Positions 25,037 through 34,141 of a DNA stretch of 64,000 bases are shown one piece after another. The position numbers were made by a program, and so were the translations under genes. Position 1 is the stretch's first letter, and each line of letters starts with the position of its first letter. Below the pieces are notes generated by a model. The model saw only the letters and a list, made by a program, of their open reading frames with translations, made no database searches and had not been told where the DNA came from. The DNA is from Bradyrhizobium sp. sGM-13 (GTDB taxonomy: Bacteria; Pseudomonadota; Alphaproteobacteria; Rhizobiales; Xanthobacteraceae): contig NZ_JAGWDK010000029.1 of the NCBI RefSeq assembly GCF_018398875.1, forward strand, positions 1 to 64,000, given 5' to 3'.

Positions 25037-25843
25037 CTATTTCGCGAAAGAACGCGACGGCGCCAGGTGCAGCGCGAATGCATCGACCTTGTCGCTGGCG
25101 CGCGGGTAGATCTCGCTCACGATCGGATCGTGGCCGGGAATGAAACGATCGGGATGGCCGGCCAGGCGCTCGACGATTTCCCAGCCCTGCGCCATGTCGC
25201 CGACATTGTAGACGATCGGAAACGGGCTGCGCTTGTGCAGATTGGCGTAGTAGTGCGAAGCGTCCGACGCCAGCACCACTGGCCCCCGCGCAGTTTCGAC
25301 GCGCACGACCTGCAGGCCATCGGAATGGCCGCCGACGCGATGCACCGTCACGCCGGGCGTGATCTCGCCGTCGCCGGAATGGAAAGTGACGCGCTCGCCA
25401 TAGACGTGGCGCACCATCGTGGTGACGTGCTCGACCGAAAACGGATGCCGCAACATGCCATTGCACATGCAGCGCCCGGTCGCGTAGCTCATCTCGCGAT
25501 CCTGCAGATGAAACCGCGCGTTCGGGAAGCGATCGAGATTGCCGGCGTGGTCGTAGTGCAGATGGGTGACGATCACGTCACGAATGGTGTCGGCGGCAAC
25601 ACCAAAATCGGCCAGTGCGTCGACCGGATTGAGCGTGAGTTTGCGCGAACGCGCCTTCGCCTCTTCGGCATTGAAGCCGGTGTCGACCAGGATGTCGCGG
25701 CCGCTCCCTCTAATCAGCCAGACGAAGTAATCCAGATCCTGCGCCGTGGTTTCGTGCGGATCGGGGATCAGAAAATTCAAATGAGGAGTGCGGGGCGACA
25801 TCGTCGCATAGCGCAGGGCATAGATCTCGTAGGCGTTTCCCAT
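25037..25843 (-). CDS. MBL-fold hydrolase, N-acyl-homoserine-lactonase-like
   Basis: A metallo-beta-lactamase-fold protein of 268 aa with a complete dinuclear metal motif: VTHLHYDHAGNL (HxHxDH, near residue 102), VGGHSDGLQ (His), LASDASHYY (Asp) and PGHDPIV (His). The arrangement and length match AHL lactonases of the AttM/AiiB kind, which open acyl-homoserine-lactone rings. Other lactones are equally possible. It is first in the minus-strand run lactonase-like, dehydrogenase (broken), RidA, so a catabolic lactone may be the true substrate. Start ATG 25843 is preferred over GTG 25852; neither has a strong ribosome-binding site. Confidence 0.82.
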   Translation of the reverse strand: MGNAYEIYALRYATMSPRTPHLNFLIPDPHETTAQDLDYFVWLIRGSGRDILVDTGFNAEEAKARSRKLTLNPVDALADFGVAADTIRDVIVTHLHYDHAGNLDRFPNARFHLQDREMSYATGRCMCNGMLRHPFSVEHVTTMVRHVYGERVTFHSGDGEITPGVTVHRVGGHSDGLQVVRVETARGPVVLASDASHYYANLHKRSPFPIVYNVGDMAQGWEIVERLAGHPDRFIPGHDPIVSEIYPRASDKVDAFALHLAPSRSFAK

Positions 25844-26190
25844 CGGTGTCACTTTTCTTTTGTGCTGAACTTGGCCGATGCCGGCAGCAAGCCATTGTCA
25901 CCTACAAAGGTCAAACGCGGTGCGCGAATGACCACCGCGTGGCATTGCAGAGCATTATGTGAGAGGGGTCACATTTCTATGGTGGTCGTCACCCGCAGGT
26001 GACCCGGGCAGACCGTCGTATTCGGACGCAGCCGGGCACTACGAAAGGATGGTCGAGCAGATCGGGAACCGGTTGCAGAGACCAAGTCCGCGCGCCGAGG
26101 CGTTGCCGCCCTTCCAACATTGTTTATTCCCTTCATCCACGCGGTGCGGTCGCGGTTAATTGTCGCAATTAGTGACGAGATCGCAAGCGG
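25844..26190. other. Intergenic stretch without recognised gene
   Basis: These bases separate the minus-strand MBL gene from the promoter of the plus-strand pseudo-caspase. Short frames here have no start context or familiar sequence. A small inverted pair, GGTCACAT and GCAGGTGACC, is the only structure noticed. Confidence 0.5.
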
Positions 26191-26219
26191 TTGACGGGCT
26201 GTGCGCGTGGTTTGATAAT
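26191..26219 (+). promoter_or_regulatory. Sigma-70-type promoter for the pseudo-caspase gene
   Basis: TTGACG (26191-26196), a 17-base spacer and GATAAT (26214-26219) form a near-consensus housekeeping promoter. Transcription would begin near 26227, giving a leader of about 65 bases before the ATG at 26292. Confidence 0.7.
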
Positions 26220-26291
26220 GCAGAGTGCGTAGAGTAAGGTCGCCGCGGCGCAAGCTGGTAACGGCGCCATTTTGGCTGGATTGCCGTCAAT

Positions 26292-27770
26292 ATGAAAACC
26301 CGCCTTGTATTGCTCCTTTCCCTGATTTTTGCGGTCGCGTCGGTAGCCCCGTCGCTCGCAGCCGGCGAACGGTATGCGCTGGTGATCGGCAACGCGAAAT
26401 ATCCGGACGCCGAGGCGCCCCTGAAGGAACCGATCAATGATGCGCGCGACGTCGCCGAAGAGCTCAAGCGCGACGGATTCAATGTCGATATCGGCGAGAA
26501 CCTGACCGGCGAGCAGATGCGCCGCGCCTTCGAGCGGCTGTACGGCAAAATCAAGCCCGGCTCGGTCGCGCTGCTATTCTTTTCGGGCTTTGGCGTGCAG
26601 TCGAGCCGCCAGAGCTACATGATCCCCGTCGATGCGCAGATCTGGACTGAGGCCGACGTTCGCCGCGACGGTTTCAGCCTCGAAACCGTGCTGGGGGAGA
26701 TCAACAGCCGCGGCGCAGGCGTCAAGATCGCGCTGATCGACGCCAGCAGGCGCAATCCGTTCGAGCGCCGGTTCCGCAGCTTTTCCGCCGGCCTTGCGCC
26801 GGTTATCGCGCCGAACGGCACGCTGGTGATGTATTCGGCCGCGCTCTCGTCGGTCGTTTCCGACAATGGCAGCGACCGCAGCCTGTTTGTGAAAGAGCTG
26901 CTGAAGGAAATCCGCACCCCCGATTTGATGGCGGAGGAAACGCTAAACCGCACCCGCGTCGGCGTCACCCGCGCCTCGCGCCAGGAGCAGGTGCCATGGA
27001 TTTCGTCGTCGCTGGCCGAGGATTTCTCCTTTATTCCCAGCGGCGGTCCGCGGCCGGCGAGCCCGCCGCCGGCTCCGGTGGCCGCAGCGCCAACGACTCC
27101 CGCGCCTGCACCCGCCCCTTCCCCTGCTCCTGCACCTGCTGCGCCCCAGGTGGCCGCGCCTGCTCCGCCACCGCCTCCTCCGGCGCCGCCGAAGCCGGCT
27201 GAAGCCGCGATTCCTCCGCCTCCGCCACCGGCCAAGCCAACCGAGAGCCCCAGCCCGACTGCGGTTGCGCTGGCCGACGACCCGACCATCAAGAACCTGA
27301 CCACCAGGCTCAACGACAATCCGGACGATGCCGCTGCGCTATACCGGCGCGGACAGGTCTATGCGAGCAAGGGCGCCTACGAGCTCGCCATCAAGGACTT
27401 CAACAATTCGCTGCGGCTGAATCCGAAGGATGTGGAAGCTTACAACAACCGCTGCTGGGCCCGCACGGTGATCGGGGACCTGCAGGCGGCACTGAAGGAT
27501 TGCAACGAGGCGTTGCGGCTGCGGCCGAATTTCGTCGACGCGCTCGACAGCCGCGGCCTCGTTAACCTGAAAAGCGGCCAGAACAAGAATGCAATTGCTG
27601 ATTTCGACGCCGCCCTCAAGATCAACCCGAGATTGACGTCGTCGCTGTACGGCCGCGGCCTTGCCAAGAAGCGCAACGGCTCGATTTCGGAAGGCGATCT
27701 CGATATTAACAATGCGAAGGCGATGGACCCCAATATCGTCAAGGAATTCGCCGATTACGGGGTGCAGTGA
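26292..27770 (+). CDS. Secreted pseudo-caspase (peptidase C14 fold, catalytic dyad lost) with TPR repeats
   Basis: 492 aa. Signal peptide residues 1-24 (LLLSLIFAVASVAPSLAAG). Residues 26-235 are a caspase p20-like domain (RYALVIGNAKYPDA, INDARDVAEELKRDGF, SYMIPVDAQ). Where active orthocaspases read AGHG the protein has SGFG (Phe 100), and DACRNNPF is DASRRNPF (Ser 152), so both catalytic residues are gone. Residues about 255-325 are a Pro/Ala linker. Residues 340-480 contain at least three TPR motifs (LYRRGQVYASKGAYELAIKD and two more). I infer a periplasmic scaffold or binding protein, not a protease. It is followed by OmpA and RND genes on the same strand. A paralogue is at 44882. Confidence 0.9.
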   Translation: MKTRLVLLLSLIFAVASVAPSLAAGERYALVIGNAKYPDAEAPLKEPINDARDVAEELKRDGFNVDIGENLTGEQMRRAFERLYGKIKPGSVALLFFSGFGVQSSRQSYMIPVDAQIWTEADVRRDGFSLETVLGEINSRGAGVKIALIDASRRNPFERRFRSFSAGLAPVIAPNGTLVMYSAALSSVVSDNGSDRSLFVKELLKEIRTPDLMAEETLNRTRVGVTRASRQEQVPWISSSLAEDFSFIPSGGPRPASPPPAPVAAAPTTPAPAPAPSPAPAPAAPQVAAPAPPPPPPAPPKPAEAAIPPPPPPAKPTESPSPTAVALADDPTIKNLTTRLNDNPDDAAALYRRGQVYASKGAYELAIKDFNNSLRLNPKDVEAYNNRCWARTVIGDLQAALKDCNEALRLRPNFVDALDSRGLVNLKSGQNKNAIADFDAALKINPRLTSSLYGRGLAKKRNGSISEGDLDINNAKAMDPNIVKEFADYGVQ

Positions 27771-27919
27771 TGATTTTTTAGGTATGAAGGCTGCCGGCGC
27801 CTCGAACCCTGCGGCGGGCGCCCAGACTAACGTAAAGCAGCCGGCCGCAAACCAAGGTGCGGCAGCTCATTTGGATGACCTTAGAACCGCGTGGGAAGCC
27901 CGCAGGAGGGGGACTGGTA

Positions 27920-28597
27920 ATGGCAAATTTCTCAGTAACGAAGACTCTTACCGCAATCGTCTCGGTTGCGGCGCTCGGCGCCGCAATCGGCTTAAGTGCG
28001 GGAACTGCCCTCGCGCAGGAGAGGAACGTCACCGAAGATCAGATCATCCGCGCGCTGGTACCCGAAAAGAAGCCGCTGACCCGTGGCCTTTCGGTCGGTC
28101 CGCAGCAGACCGTCGACCCGACTGTGGCCGCCGCCGAGAGCAAATTGGTTCAGAAATTCCGCGGTCGCTCCACGCGTTCGCTTTCGATCGCCGAGCGCGA
28201 GGAAATCGCCACCATCGTCAAGGACAAGCCGAAGATCGATCTGGAAATCAACTTCGACTACAACTCAGCCGATATCAGCGCGAAGTCGCTGCCATCGGTT
28301 CAGGCGCTCGGCCGCGCTCTTACCAACAACGACCTCAAGGGCTCGACCTTTGTGGTCGCAGGCCACACCGATGCGGCCGGCGGCGAAGCCTATAATCAGG
28401 ACCTCTCCGAGCGTCGCGCCGACGCCATCAAGCGCTATCTCGTCGACAAATACGGCATCAACGGCACCGATCTCGTCACCGTCGGATATGGCAAGAGCAA
28501 GCTCAAGGATCCGAGCCAGCCGCTGGCGGAAGTGAACCGCCGCGTCCAGGTCGTGAACATGGAAAACAAGGCCACCGCGTCGAACGCATCCAAGTAA
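27920..28597 (+). CDS. OmpA-family protein
   Basis: 225 aa. It has a Sec signal peptide (VSVAALGAAIGLSAGTALAQ) and a basic mid-region. The C-terminal OmpA-like peptidoglycan-binding domain carries LEINFDYNSADIS, VVAGHTDAAGGEAYNQDLSE and RRADAIKRYLVDKYGI. No eight-stranded barrel precedes it and there is no clear lipobox, so it is likely a periplasmic protein tethered to peptidoglycan. ATG 27920 is preceded by AGGAGGGGG. It lies 149 bases after the pseudo-caspase gene and ends at a strong terminator, so the two probably form one unit. Confidence 0.9.
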   Translation: MANFSVTKTLTAIVSVAALGAAIGLSAGTALAQERNVTEDQIIRALVPEKKPLTRGLSVGPQQTVDPTVAAAESKLVQKFRGRSTRSLSIAEREEIATIVKDKPKIDLEINFDYNSADISAKSLPSVQALGRALTNNDLKGSTFVVAGHTDAAGGEAYNQDLSERRADAIKRYLVDKYGINGTDLVTVGYGKSKLKDPSQPLAEVNRRVQVVNMENKATASNASK

Positions 28598-28630
28598 GGG
28601 GCGTGGCGCCGACCAATATTTTGCGGCTAC

Positions 28631-28669
28631 AATACGTCCCGCAGCACCCGTGCGGGACGTATTCGTTTT
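28631..28669 (+). terminator. Rho-independent terminator after the OmpA-family gene
   Basis: The 13-bp stem AATACGTCCCGCA / TGCGGGACGTATT with a seven-base loop (GCACCCG) is followed by CGTTTT. It separates the pseudo-caspase/OmpA unit from the RND genes downstream. Confidence 0.88.
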
Positions 28670-28741
28670 GGGCGAGATCGCAGGCCTTCGGCCAGCCAAT
28701 GCGCCCTGTTTGATTTGACTTCGAGTCTGGATGATCCGGCG

Positions 28742-29665
28742 ATGAAATTCTCCGAATACCTTAAACCTGCGCTCGGCGTGGCCTTCGTTGCCGCTCTCGC
28801 CGTCGGCTATTACTGGTTCGAGCACCGTCCGCGCGCGGAAGAAAAGGAAACGCCGGGCCAGGCGCTGGTGATCGTGACCAAATCCACCAATGCCTGTTTC
28901 TCCGACATGGTGCGCGTCACCGGCTTTATCGTGCCGCGGCGCGAGGCCCAGATCGGCGTCGATCAGGAAGGCTCCAGGGTCACTGATCTGTTCGTCAAGG
29001 AAGGCGATACGGTTACCGAAAATCAGGAGATGGCGCGCCTCACCCCGCCGCCGCAACAGCCGGGAGCCCCGGGCGGCCGGCCTGGACCGATATCGCTTCG
29101 CGCGCCGGCTGCCGGCCTCGTCACCGAAGTCAGGACTGCGGTCGGCGCGCCGGCTTCGCCGCAGGCCGGCCCGATGTTCCGTGTCTCCGTGAACAATGAA
29201 ATCGAGCTCGAAGCCGAAGTGCCGAGCGTTCATCTGCTCAAGCTCAATCCGGGTGCAACGGTGCGCATCAGCCGCGACGATGCGCCCGATGTCGTCGGCA
29301 AGGTCCGGCAGATCTCGCCGCAGATCGACCGCACCACCCAACTCGGCAAGGTCCGGATTTCGCTGAACAACAATCCCTCGCTCAAGGTCGGCATGTTTGC
29401 CCGCGCCAATATCGACGCCAAGCGTTCCTGCGGCGTCGCCGTCCCGCGCACCGCCATCGACCGCCTGACCCTGCAGGTCGTGAAGGGCAATACGATCGAG
29501 ACACGAAAGGTGCGGGTCGGCCTGACCTCCGAAACCTCAACCGAAATTCTTGAAGGCCTCGACGTCGGCGAAACCGTCGTGGCCGATGCTGGCACCTCGC
29601 TGCATGACGGCGACCAGGTCAAGACCATGTTCGCCGACGAACTCGAGCGCACGCGGGCACGCTAA
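28742..29665 (+). CDS. RND efflux periplasmic adaptor (HlyD/MFP family)
   Basis: 307 aa with an N-terminal membrane anchor (LKPALGVAFVAALAVGYYWF). The biotinyl-lipoyl-like half motifs (TGFIVPRREAQIGVDQEG, LFVKEGDTVTENQEMARL and a second lipoyl half near 120-150) are joined by a short linker instead of a long coiled coil, and beta-barrel and membrane-proximal domains follow. It would bridge the inner-membrane pump to an outer-membrane channel. The stop overlaps the pump's ATG (TAATG), so the two are translationally coupled. It shares CFSDMVRVTG and SCGVAVPRTAI with the second adaptor at 43810, showing paralogy. No outer-membrane factor gene is present. Confidence 0.9.
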   Translation: MKFSEYLKPALGVAFVAALAVGYYWFEHRPRAEEKETPGQALVIVTKSTNACFSDMVRVTGFIVPRREAQIGVDQEGSRVTDLFVKEGDTVTENQEMARLTPPPQQPGAPGGRPGPISLRAPAAGLVTEVRTAVGAPASPQAGPMFRVSVNNEIELEAEVPSVHLLKLNPGATVRISRDDAPDVVGKVRQISPQIDRTTQLGKVRISLNNNPSLKVGMFARANIDAKRSCGVAVPRTAIDRLTLQVVKGNTIETRKVRVGLTSETSTEILEGLDVGETVVADAGTSLHDGDQVKTMFADELERTRAR

Positions 29666-32600
29666 TGGCTTTGAACATCTCGGCTTGGTCGATCCGGAAC
29701 CCGCTTCCTTCGATCGTCTTTTCGATCATTCTCCTGGTCCTGGGCTGGGTCAGCTTCACCAAGCTTGCGGTGACGCGGTTGCCGAGCGCCGACATCCCCG
29801 TGATTTCGGTCGCTGTCGCGCAATTCGGCGCTGCTCCCGCCGAACTGGAAGCGCAGGTCACCAAGACCATCGAGGACGGTGTATCCGGCGTCGAAGGCGT
29901 GCGGCATATTTCGTCCTCGATTACCGATGGCCTGTCGGTGACGACGATCCAGTTCGCGCTCGAAACCAACACCGATCGTGCGCTAAACGACGTCAAGGAT
30001 GCCGTCACGCGCGTTCGCGCCAACCTGCCGCAGAACGTCAACGAGCCGCTGATCCAGCGCGTCGACGTAATCGGCCTGCCGATCGTCACCTATGCCGCGA
30101 TCTCGCCCGGCAAGACGCCGGAACAGCTTTCCTATTTCGTCGACGACGTCGTCAAGCGCGCGCTGCAGGGCGTCCGCGGAGTTGCGCAGGTCGAGCGCAT
30201 CGGCGGTGTCGAGCGCGAAATTCTCGTTTCGCTCGATCCCGACCGGTTGCAGGCGGCGGGACTCACCGCCGTCAATGTCAGCCAGATCCTTCGCGGCACC
30301 AATGTCGACCTCGCCGGCGGCCGCGCCGAAATCGGCAAGAACGACCAGGCGATCCGCACGCTGGCGGGCGCCAAGACGCTGAACGATCTCGCCGGCACGA
30401 TGATCCCGCTGTTCGGCGGCGGCGAAGTCCGGCTCGACGACCTCGGCACCGTCACTGACACCATTGCCGATCGCCGGACCTTTGCCCGCTTCAACGGCGA
30501 ACCGGTGGTGGCGCTCGGCATCAAGCGCTCCAAGGGCGCCAGCGACGTGGTGGTGGCCGAGGCCGTGCAGAAGCGCATCGATGCGCTGAAGGTCGCCTAT
30601 CCCGACGTCGACCTGAAGCTGATCGACACCTCGGTCAACTTCACCAAGGGCAATTACGATGCGGCGATCTCGACCTTGTTCGAAGGCGCGATCCTCGCGG
30701 TGATCGTCGTGCTGCTGTTCCTGCGCGATATCAGAGCCACTATCATCGCCGCGATTTCGCTGCCGCTGTCGATCTTCCCGGCGTTCTGGGCAATGGACCT
30801 GCTCGGCTTCTCGCTGAACCTCGTCTCCTTCCTCGCCATTACGCTGTCGACGGGCATTCTGGTCGACGACGCCATCGTCGAGATCGAGAACATCGTGCGC
30901 CACATGCGCATGGGCAAATCGCCCTATCGCGCCGCGCTGGAGGCCGCCGACGAGATCGGCCTCGCGGTGATCGCGATTTCGCTGACGATTATTGCGATTT
31001 TTGCTCCCGCCAGCTTCATGTCCGGTATCGCGGGACAGTTCTTCAAGCAGTTCGGCATCACCGTGTCGGTGCAGGTGTTCTTCTCGCTGCTCGCCGCGCG
31101 CTTCGTCACGCCGGTGCTCGCCGCTTACTTCCTGAAGGATCACCCGCACGAAGACCCGCCGCCCGGGCGCATCCTGCAGACCTACTCCAAACTCGTGACC
31201 TGGTCGGTGAAGCACTACTTCATCACGGTGTTGATCGGCCTCGGCGTTTTTGCCGCCTCGATCTGGAGCATCACGCTGCTGCCGCAAGGCTTTCTGCCGG
31301 CGCAGGACACCGCGCGCTCGCTGCTGGCAATGGAATTGCCGCCGGGCTCGCAGCTCGCCTACACCGAAAAGGTCACTGAGGAAATCGTCGCCCGTCTGCG
31401 CAAGCGTCCCGAGGTGAAGAGCATCTTCGTCGATGGCGGCCGCGTACCGCCGGGGACGCAGGAAGTCCGCCGCGCCGCGCTGATCATCAACTACACGCCG
31501 AAGGCCGATCGCAAGATTACGCAGCGGCAGCTCGAACTCGAGATCGGCCAGGAGCTGGAAAACGTTCCCGATATCCGCTTCTGGTTCCTCGACGAAAACG
31601 GCCTGCGAGCGATTTCCCTCGTCGTGACCGGCACCGACAGCAACATCGTCAACAACGTCGCCAGCGAGCTGGCGACGCAGATGAAGCGGATCCCGATCAT
31701 CGCCAACGTGATCTCGGAAACCGCACTTGACCGGCCCGAGCTTCGCATCCGTCCGCGCGCCGAGCTCGCGGCACGGCTTGGCGTCTCGACCGAAAGCCTG
31801 TCACAAACGATCCGAGTGGCCACCATCGGCGACGTCGGTCCGGCGCTTGCAAAATTCGACGCCGGCGACCGTCAGGTGCCGATCCGGGTCCAACTCGAGG
31901 ACAGTGCGCGCAGCGACCTGCAGATGCTGCAGCAATTGCGGGTGCCACTCGGCCAGCGCGGCGAACGCGGCGGCGTGCCGCTGTCTGTTGTCGCTGACAT
32001 CCAGCTCGATCAGGGCCCGACCAGCATCAACCGCTATGACCGCGAACGACAGGCGACCGTCGCCGCCGACCTCGTCGGCACCGCAGCCCTCGGCGACGCC
32101 ACCAAGTTCATCTACGATCTTCCGGTCATGAAGAGCCTGCCGAAGGGCGTGAGGGTCAGCCCGTCGGGCGACGCCGAAAGCCTCAACGAATTGTCGGAAG
32201 GATTTGCGACTGCGATCACCGCCGGCCTGATGATGGTCTATGCGGTGCTGGTGCTGTTGTTCGGCACCTTCCTGCAACCGATCACCATCCTGTTTTCGCT
32301 GCCGCTGTCGATCGGCGGCGCGATCGCGGCATTGCTGCTGACCGGGAAGCAGCTCACCACACCGGTTTGGATCGGCATCCTGATGCTGATGGGCATCGTC
32401 ACCAAGAACGCCATCATGCTGGTCGAGTTCGCCAGTGCGGCGATCCGCGAGGGCAGGAAGCGCGAAGACGCCATGATCGACGCCGGCATGAAGCGCGCGC
32501 GCCCGATCGTAATGACGACGATTGCGATGGCGGCGGGCATGATGCCGTCAGCGCTGGCGTTCGGCGCCGGCGGCGAATTCCGTTCGCCGATGGCGCTCGC

Positions 32601-32814
32601 GGTGATCGGCGGCCTGATCTTCTCCACCATCCTGTCGCTGGTGTTCGTGCCCGCGATGTTCATGGTGATGGACGATTTCGGCGCCCTGTGCTGGCGCCTC
32701 GGCAAGAAGCTGATCGTCTCCAGCGCGGAGACGGAGTCTGAGGACCACGGATCGGATCATCACGGCAAGCCGCCGGCCAAGGGCCCGCCCGCGATATCGC
32801 CTGCGGCGGAGTGA
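29665..32814 (+). CDS. RND efflux permease, HAE1 type
   Basis: A 1049-aa inner-membrane proton-driven pump with the 12-helix, two-repeat RND layout. TM1 begins IRNPLPSIVFSIILLVLGW. The proton-relay segment of TM4 reads LSTGILVDDAIVEIENIVRH with the Asp-Asp pair near residue 402. TM10 has GIVTKNAIMLVEFA with the conserved Lys. Large periplasmic loops lie between TM1-TM2 and TM7-TM8. The substrate is not deducible; hydrophobic or amphiphilic compounds are usual for this branch. The C-terminus ends in a His/Asp/Ser/Pro-rich tail. It is coupled to the adaptor gene. Confidence 0.94.
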   Translation: MALNISAWSIRNPLPSIVFSIILLVLGWVSFTKLAVTRLPSADIPVISVAVAQFGAAPAELEAQVTKTIEDGVSGVEGVRHISSSITDGLSVTTIQFALETNTDRALNDVKDAVTRVRANLPQNVNEPLIQRVDVIGLPIVTYAAISPGKTPEQLSYFVDDVVKRALQGVRGVAQVERIGGVEREILVSLDPDRLQAAGLTAVNVSQILRGTNVDLAGGRAEIGKNDQAIRTLAGAKTLNDLAGTMIPLFGGGEVRLDDLGTVTDTIADRRTFARFNGEPVVALGIKRSKGASDVVVAEAVQKRIDALKVAYPDVDLKLIDTSVNFTKGNYDAAISTLFEGAILAVIVVLLFLRDIRATIIAAISLPLSIFPAFWAMDLLGFSLNLVSFLAITLSTGILVDDAIVEIENIVRHMRMGKSPYRAALEAADEIGLAVIAISLTIIAIFAPASFMSGIAGQFFKQFGITVSVQVFFSLLAARFVTPVLAAYFLKDHPHEDPPPGRILQTYSKLVTWSVKHYFITVLIGLGVFAASIWSITLLPQGFLPAQDTARSLLAMELPPGSQLAYTEKVTEEIVARLRKRPEVKSIFVDGGRVPPGTQEVRRAALIINYTPKADRKITQRQLELEIGQELENVPDIRFWFLDENGLRAISLVVTGTDSNIVNNVASELATQMKRIPIIANVISETALDRPELRIRPRAELAARLGVSTESLSQTIRVATIGDVGPALAKFDAGDRQVPIRVQLEDSARSDLQMLQQLRVPLGQRGERGGVPLSVVADIQLDQGPTSINRYDRERQATVAADLVGTAALGDATKFIYDLPVMKSLPKGVRVSPSGDAESLNELSEGFATAITAGLMMVYAVLVLLFGTFLQPITILFSLPLSIGGAIAALLLTGKQLTTPVWIGILMLMGIVTKNAIMLVEFASAAIREGRKREDAMIDAGMKRARPIVMTTIAMAAGMMPSALAFGAGGEFRSPMALAVIGGLIFSTILSLVFVPAMFMVMDDFGALCWRLGKKLIVSSAETESEDHGSDHHGKPPAKGPPAISPAAE

Positions 32815-32845
32815 GGGAGGACCTCCACGCTTCAAGTGCAACGGA

Positions 32846-33130
32846 CTATCTGTCGTTCTTCCAAGCTCTTCGAGATGTTTGCCGGATGTGCAAAATTTCT
32901 ACCGCGACTCGCACACGATAAAATATCTTGTAGGGATAACGAGCGACAAATATCACCCGGACATCGGGATCGTCGGTCCGATAACCGCTGTGCGGATGCT
33001 CCTTTAGCTGTTCTACCGCGCCACAAATGGTGGCGGCGACATTCCTCGCGCCGTTCGCGGATCGCTCTCTTAAATACTCGAAGATTCGTTCTCGGTCAGA
33101 GAACGCCGCAGGCGTGTAGCGGACTTTCAT
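32846..33130 (-). CDS. ParE/RelE-family toxin
   Basis: A 94-residue type II toxin-fold protein. It shows MKVRYTPAAFSDRERIFEYL at the N-terminus, HPHSGYRTDDPDVRVIFVAR in the middle and YKIFYRVRVAVEILHIRQTS near the end, the classic ParE/RelE beta-sheet pattern. The target (gyrase or ribosome) cannot be decided from sequence. Its ATG overlaps the antitoxin stop by four bases (ATGA), the standard arrangement for coupled antitoxin-toxin operons. Confidence 0.9.
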   Translation of the reverse strand: MKVRYTPAAFSDRERIFEYLRERSANGARNVAATICGAVEQLKEHPHSGYRTDDPDVRVIFVARYPYKIFYRVRVAVEILHIRQTSRRAWKNDR

Positions 33131-33354
33131 TCGCCGTGGCGCTTATCGGTTTCTGAAGTAAGCTCATCCGACACGAACTCCCCACGGTCGGCTTCAGCCA
33201 GTCCCTTCCCGACCGCGGAGCGCTCGTCGTCGGACATCGTATAGATGCCGGTCCTGCGTGCCTCGATTTCACGCGCGTATTCGGCAAGCTCCTCCTGATC
33301 CTCCAGGGGCCAGGTCTCAGCATGCTCGATGACTTCTTTGAGTATTCTGTTCAT
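33127..33354 (-). CDS. Antitoxin partner of ParE/RelE-type toxin
   Basis: A 75-residue acidic protein placed before and overlapping the toxin gene. Residues about 1-30 (MNRILKEVIEHAETWPLEDQ) are helical, and the C-terminal part TMSDDERSAVGKGLAEADRG, EFVSDEL is the usual toxin-wrapping tail. It has no obvious ribbon-helix-helix or winged-helix DNA-binding domain, so autoregulation may work differently. It follows the Crp/Fnr-type gene by 46 bases on the same strand and may share its transcript. Confidence 0.82.
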   Translation of the reverse strand: MNRILKEVIEHAETWPLEDQEELAEYAREIEARRTGIYTMSDDERSAVGKGLAEADRGEFVSDELTSETDKRHGE

Positions 33355-33400
33355 ACGATCAATATACCACGGCGCGCGGCGTCTGACGATGCGAGGAACC

Positions 33401-34075
33401 CTACTCGTTCCTCGCCACCGCCGTCAGCTTGGTCATGTTTTGCAGCAAAATCCGCCCGCGCTGCAGGTCCAGAATGCCGTCCTTGCGCCAGAGCTGCAGT
33501 TGCCGGTTGACGCTTTCGCGGGCGGCGCCGACGAAGACTCCGAGTTGCTCCTGCGAGATGTGCACTTCGGAACCGAAATCGGATGCGAGCGCACAGAGCC
33601 TCCGCGCCAGCCGGACCGGCAGCGGCTGCAGCACGGATTCTTCCATCCGCTCGCTCTGCCAGCGGATGCGCTGACACAACAGCGTGATGATCTTGATCGC
33701 GACCTTGGGCTCGCGCTCCAGGAAGGCGAGGAAATCCTCGCGGCGCAGCACGAACAGTTCCGATGGCTCGCCGGCGGTAGCGTCCGCGGTGCGGCTCTGG
33801 CCGTCGAGCACGGCGACTTCGCCGAAGAGATCGCCGGAGCCCATGAAATTCAACGTCAGGCGGCTGCCGTCGGAGGCGCCGGTTTCGATCCGGATCTGGC
33901 CGCGGCGGACGCCGTACAGGGCGTCGCCGGGATCGCCCTTCTGGAACAACATTTCGCCGACGCCGAGCTGCTGGGTGTGGCAAAGGCCCGAGATGCGCTG
34001 CAATTCGTCGGCGCCCAAATCCGCAAACATCGGGTTCATTTTCAAAATGACCGCAAATTCGGCCTGTTTAGTCAT
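33401..34075 (-). CDS. Crp/Fnr-family transcriptional regulator
   Basis: 224 aa. It has an N-terminal cyclic-nucleotide-binding-type beta-roll (GEMLFQKGDPGDALYGVRRG near residue 38, GSGDLFGEVAVLDGQSRTA near 75), a dimerisation helix, and a C-terminal winged helix with SQEQLGVFVGAARESVNRQL as helix-turn-helix. No N-terminal Cys cluster of the Fnr type is seen, so an oxygen-sensing iron-sulfur centre is unlikely. GEVAV is close to the GELAL/R-S cAMP pocket motif. Start ATG 34075 has GGAAGG upstream; the open frame further left is out of character. Confidence 0.9.
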   Translation of the reverse strand: MTKQAEFAVILKMNPMFADLGADELQRISGLCHTQQLGVGEMLFQKGDPGDALYGVRRGQIRIETGASDGSRLTLNFMGSGDLFGEVAVLDGQSRTADATAGEPSELFVLRREDFLAFLEREPKVAIKIITLLCQRIRWQSERMEESVLQPLPVRLARRLCALASDFGSEVHISQEQLGVFVGAARESVNRQLQLWRKDGILDLQRGRILLQNMTKLTAVARNE

Positions 34076-34141
34076 TGGATTGCCTTCCAGATCGGCTCCA
34101 CCGCCCCCGAACGCCGTTAGCAGGATTCCCCTGCCCACGAG

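Noticed and set aside
27040..27260. Possible tandem repeat or CRISPR-like array in the Pro/Ala-rich section
   Set aside because: It is the in-frame Pro/Ala linker of the pseudo-caspase; units are irregular and there are no spacers.
29983..31287. 434-aa open frame antisense to the RND permease
   Set aside because: Charged, repetitive composition typical of shadow frames; the plus strand has complete RND motifs.
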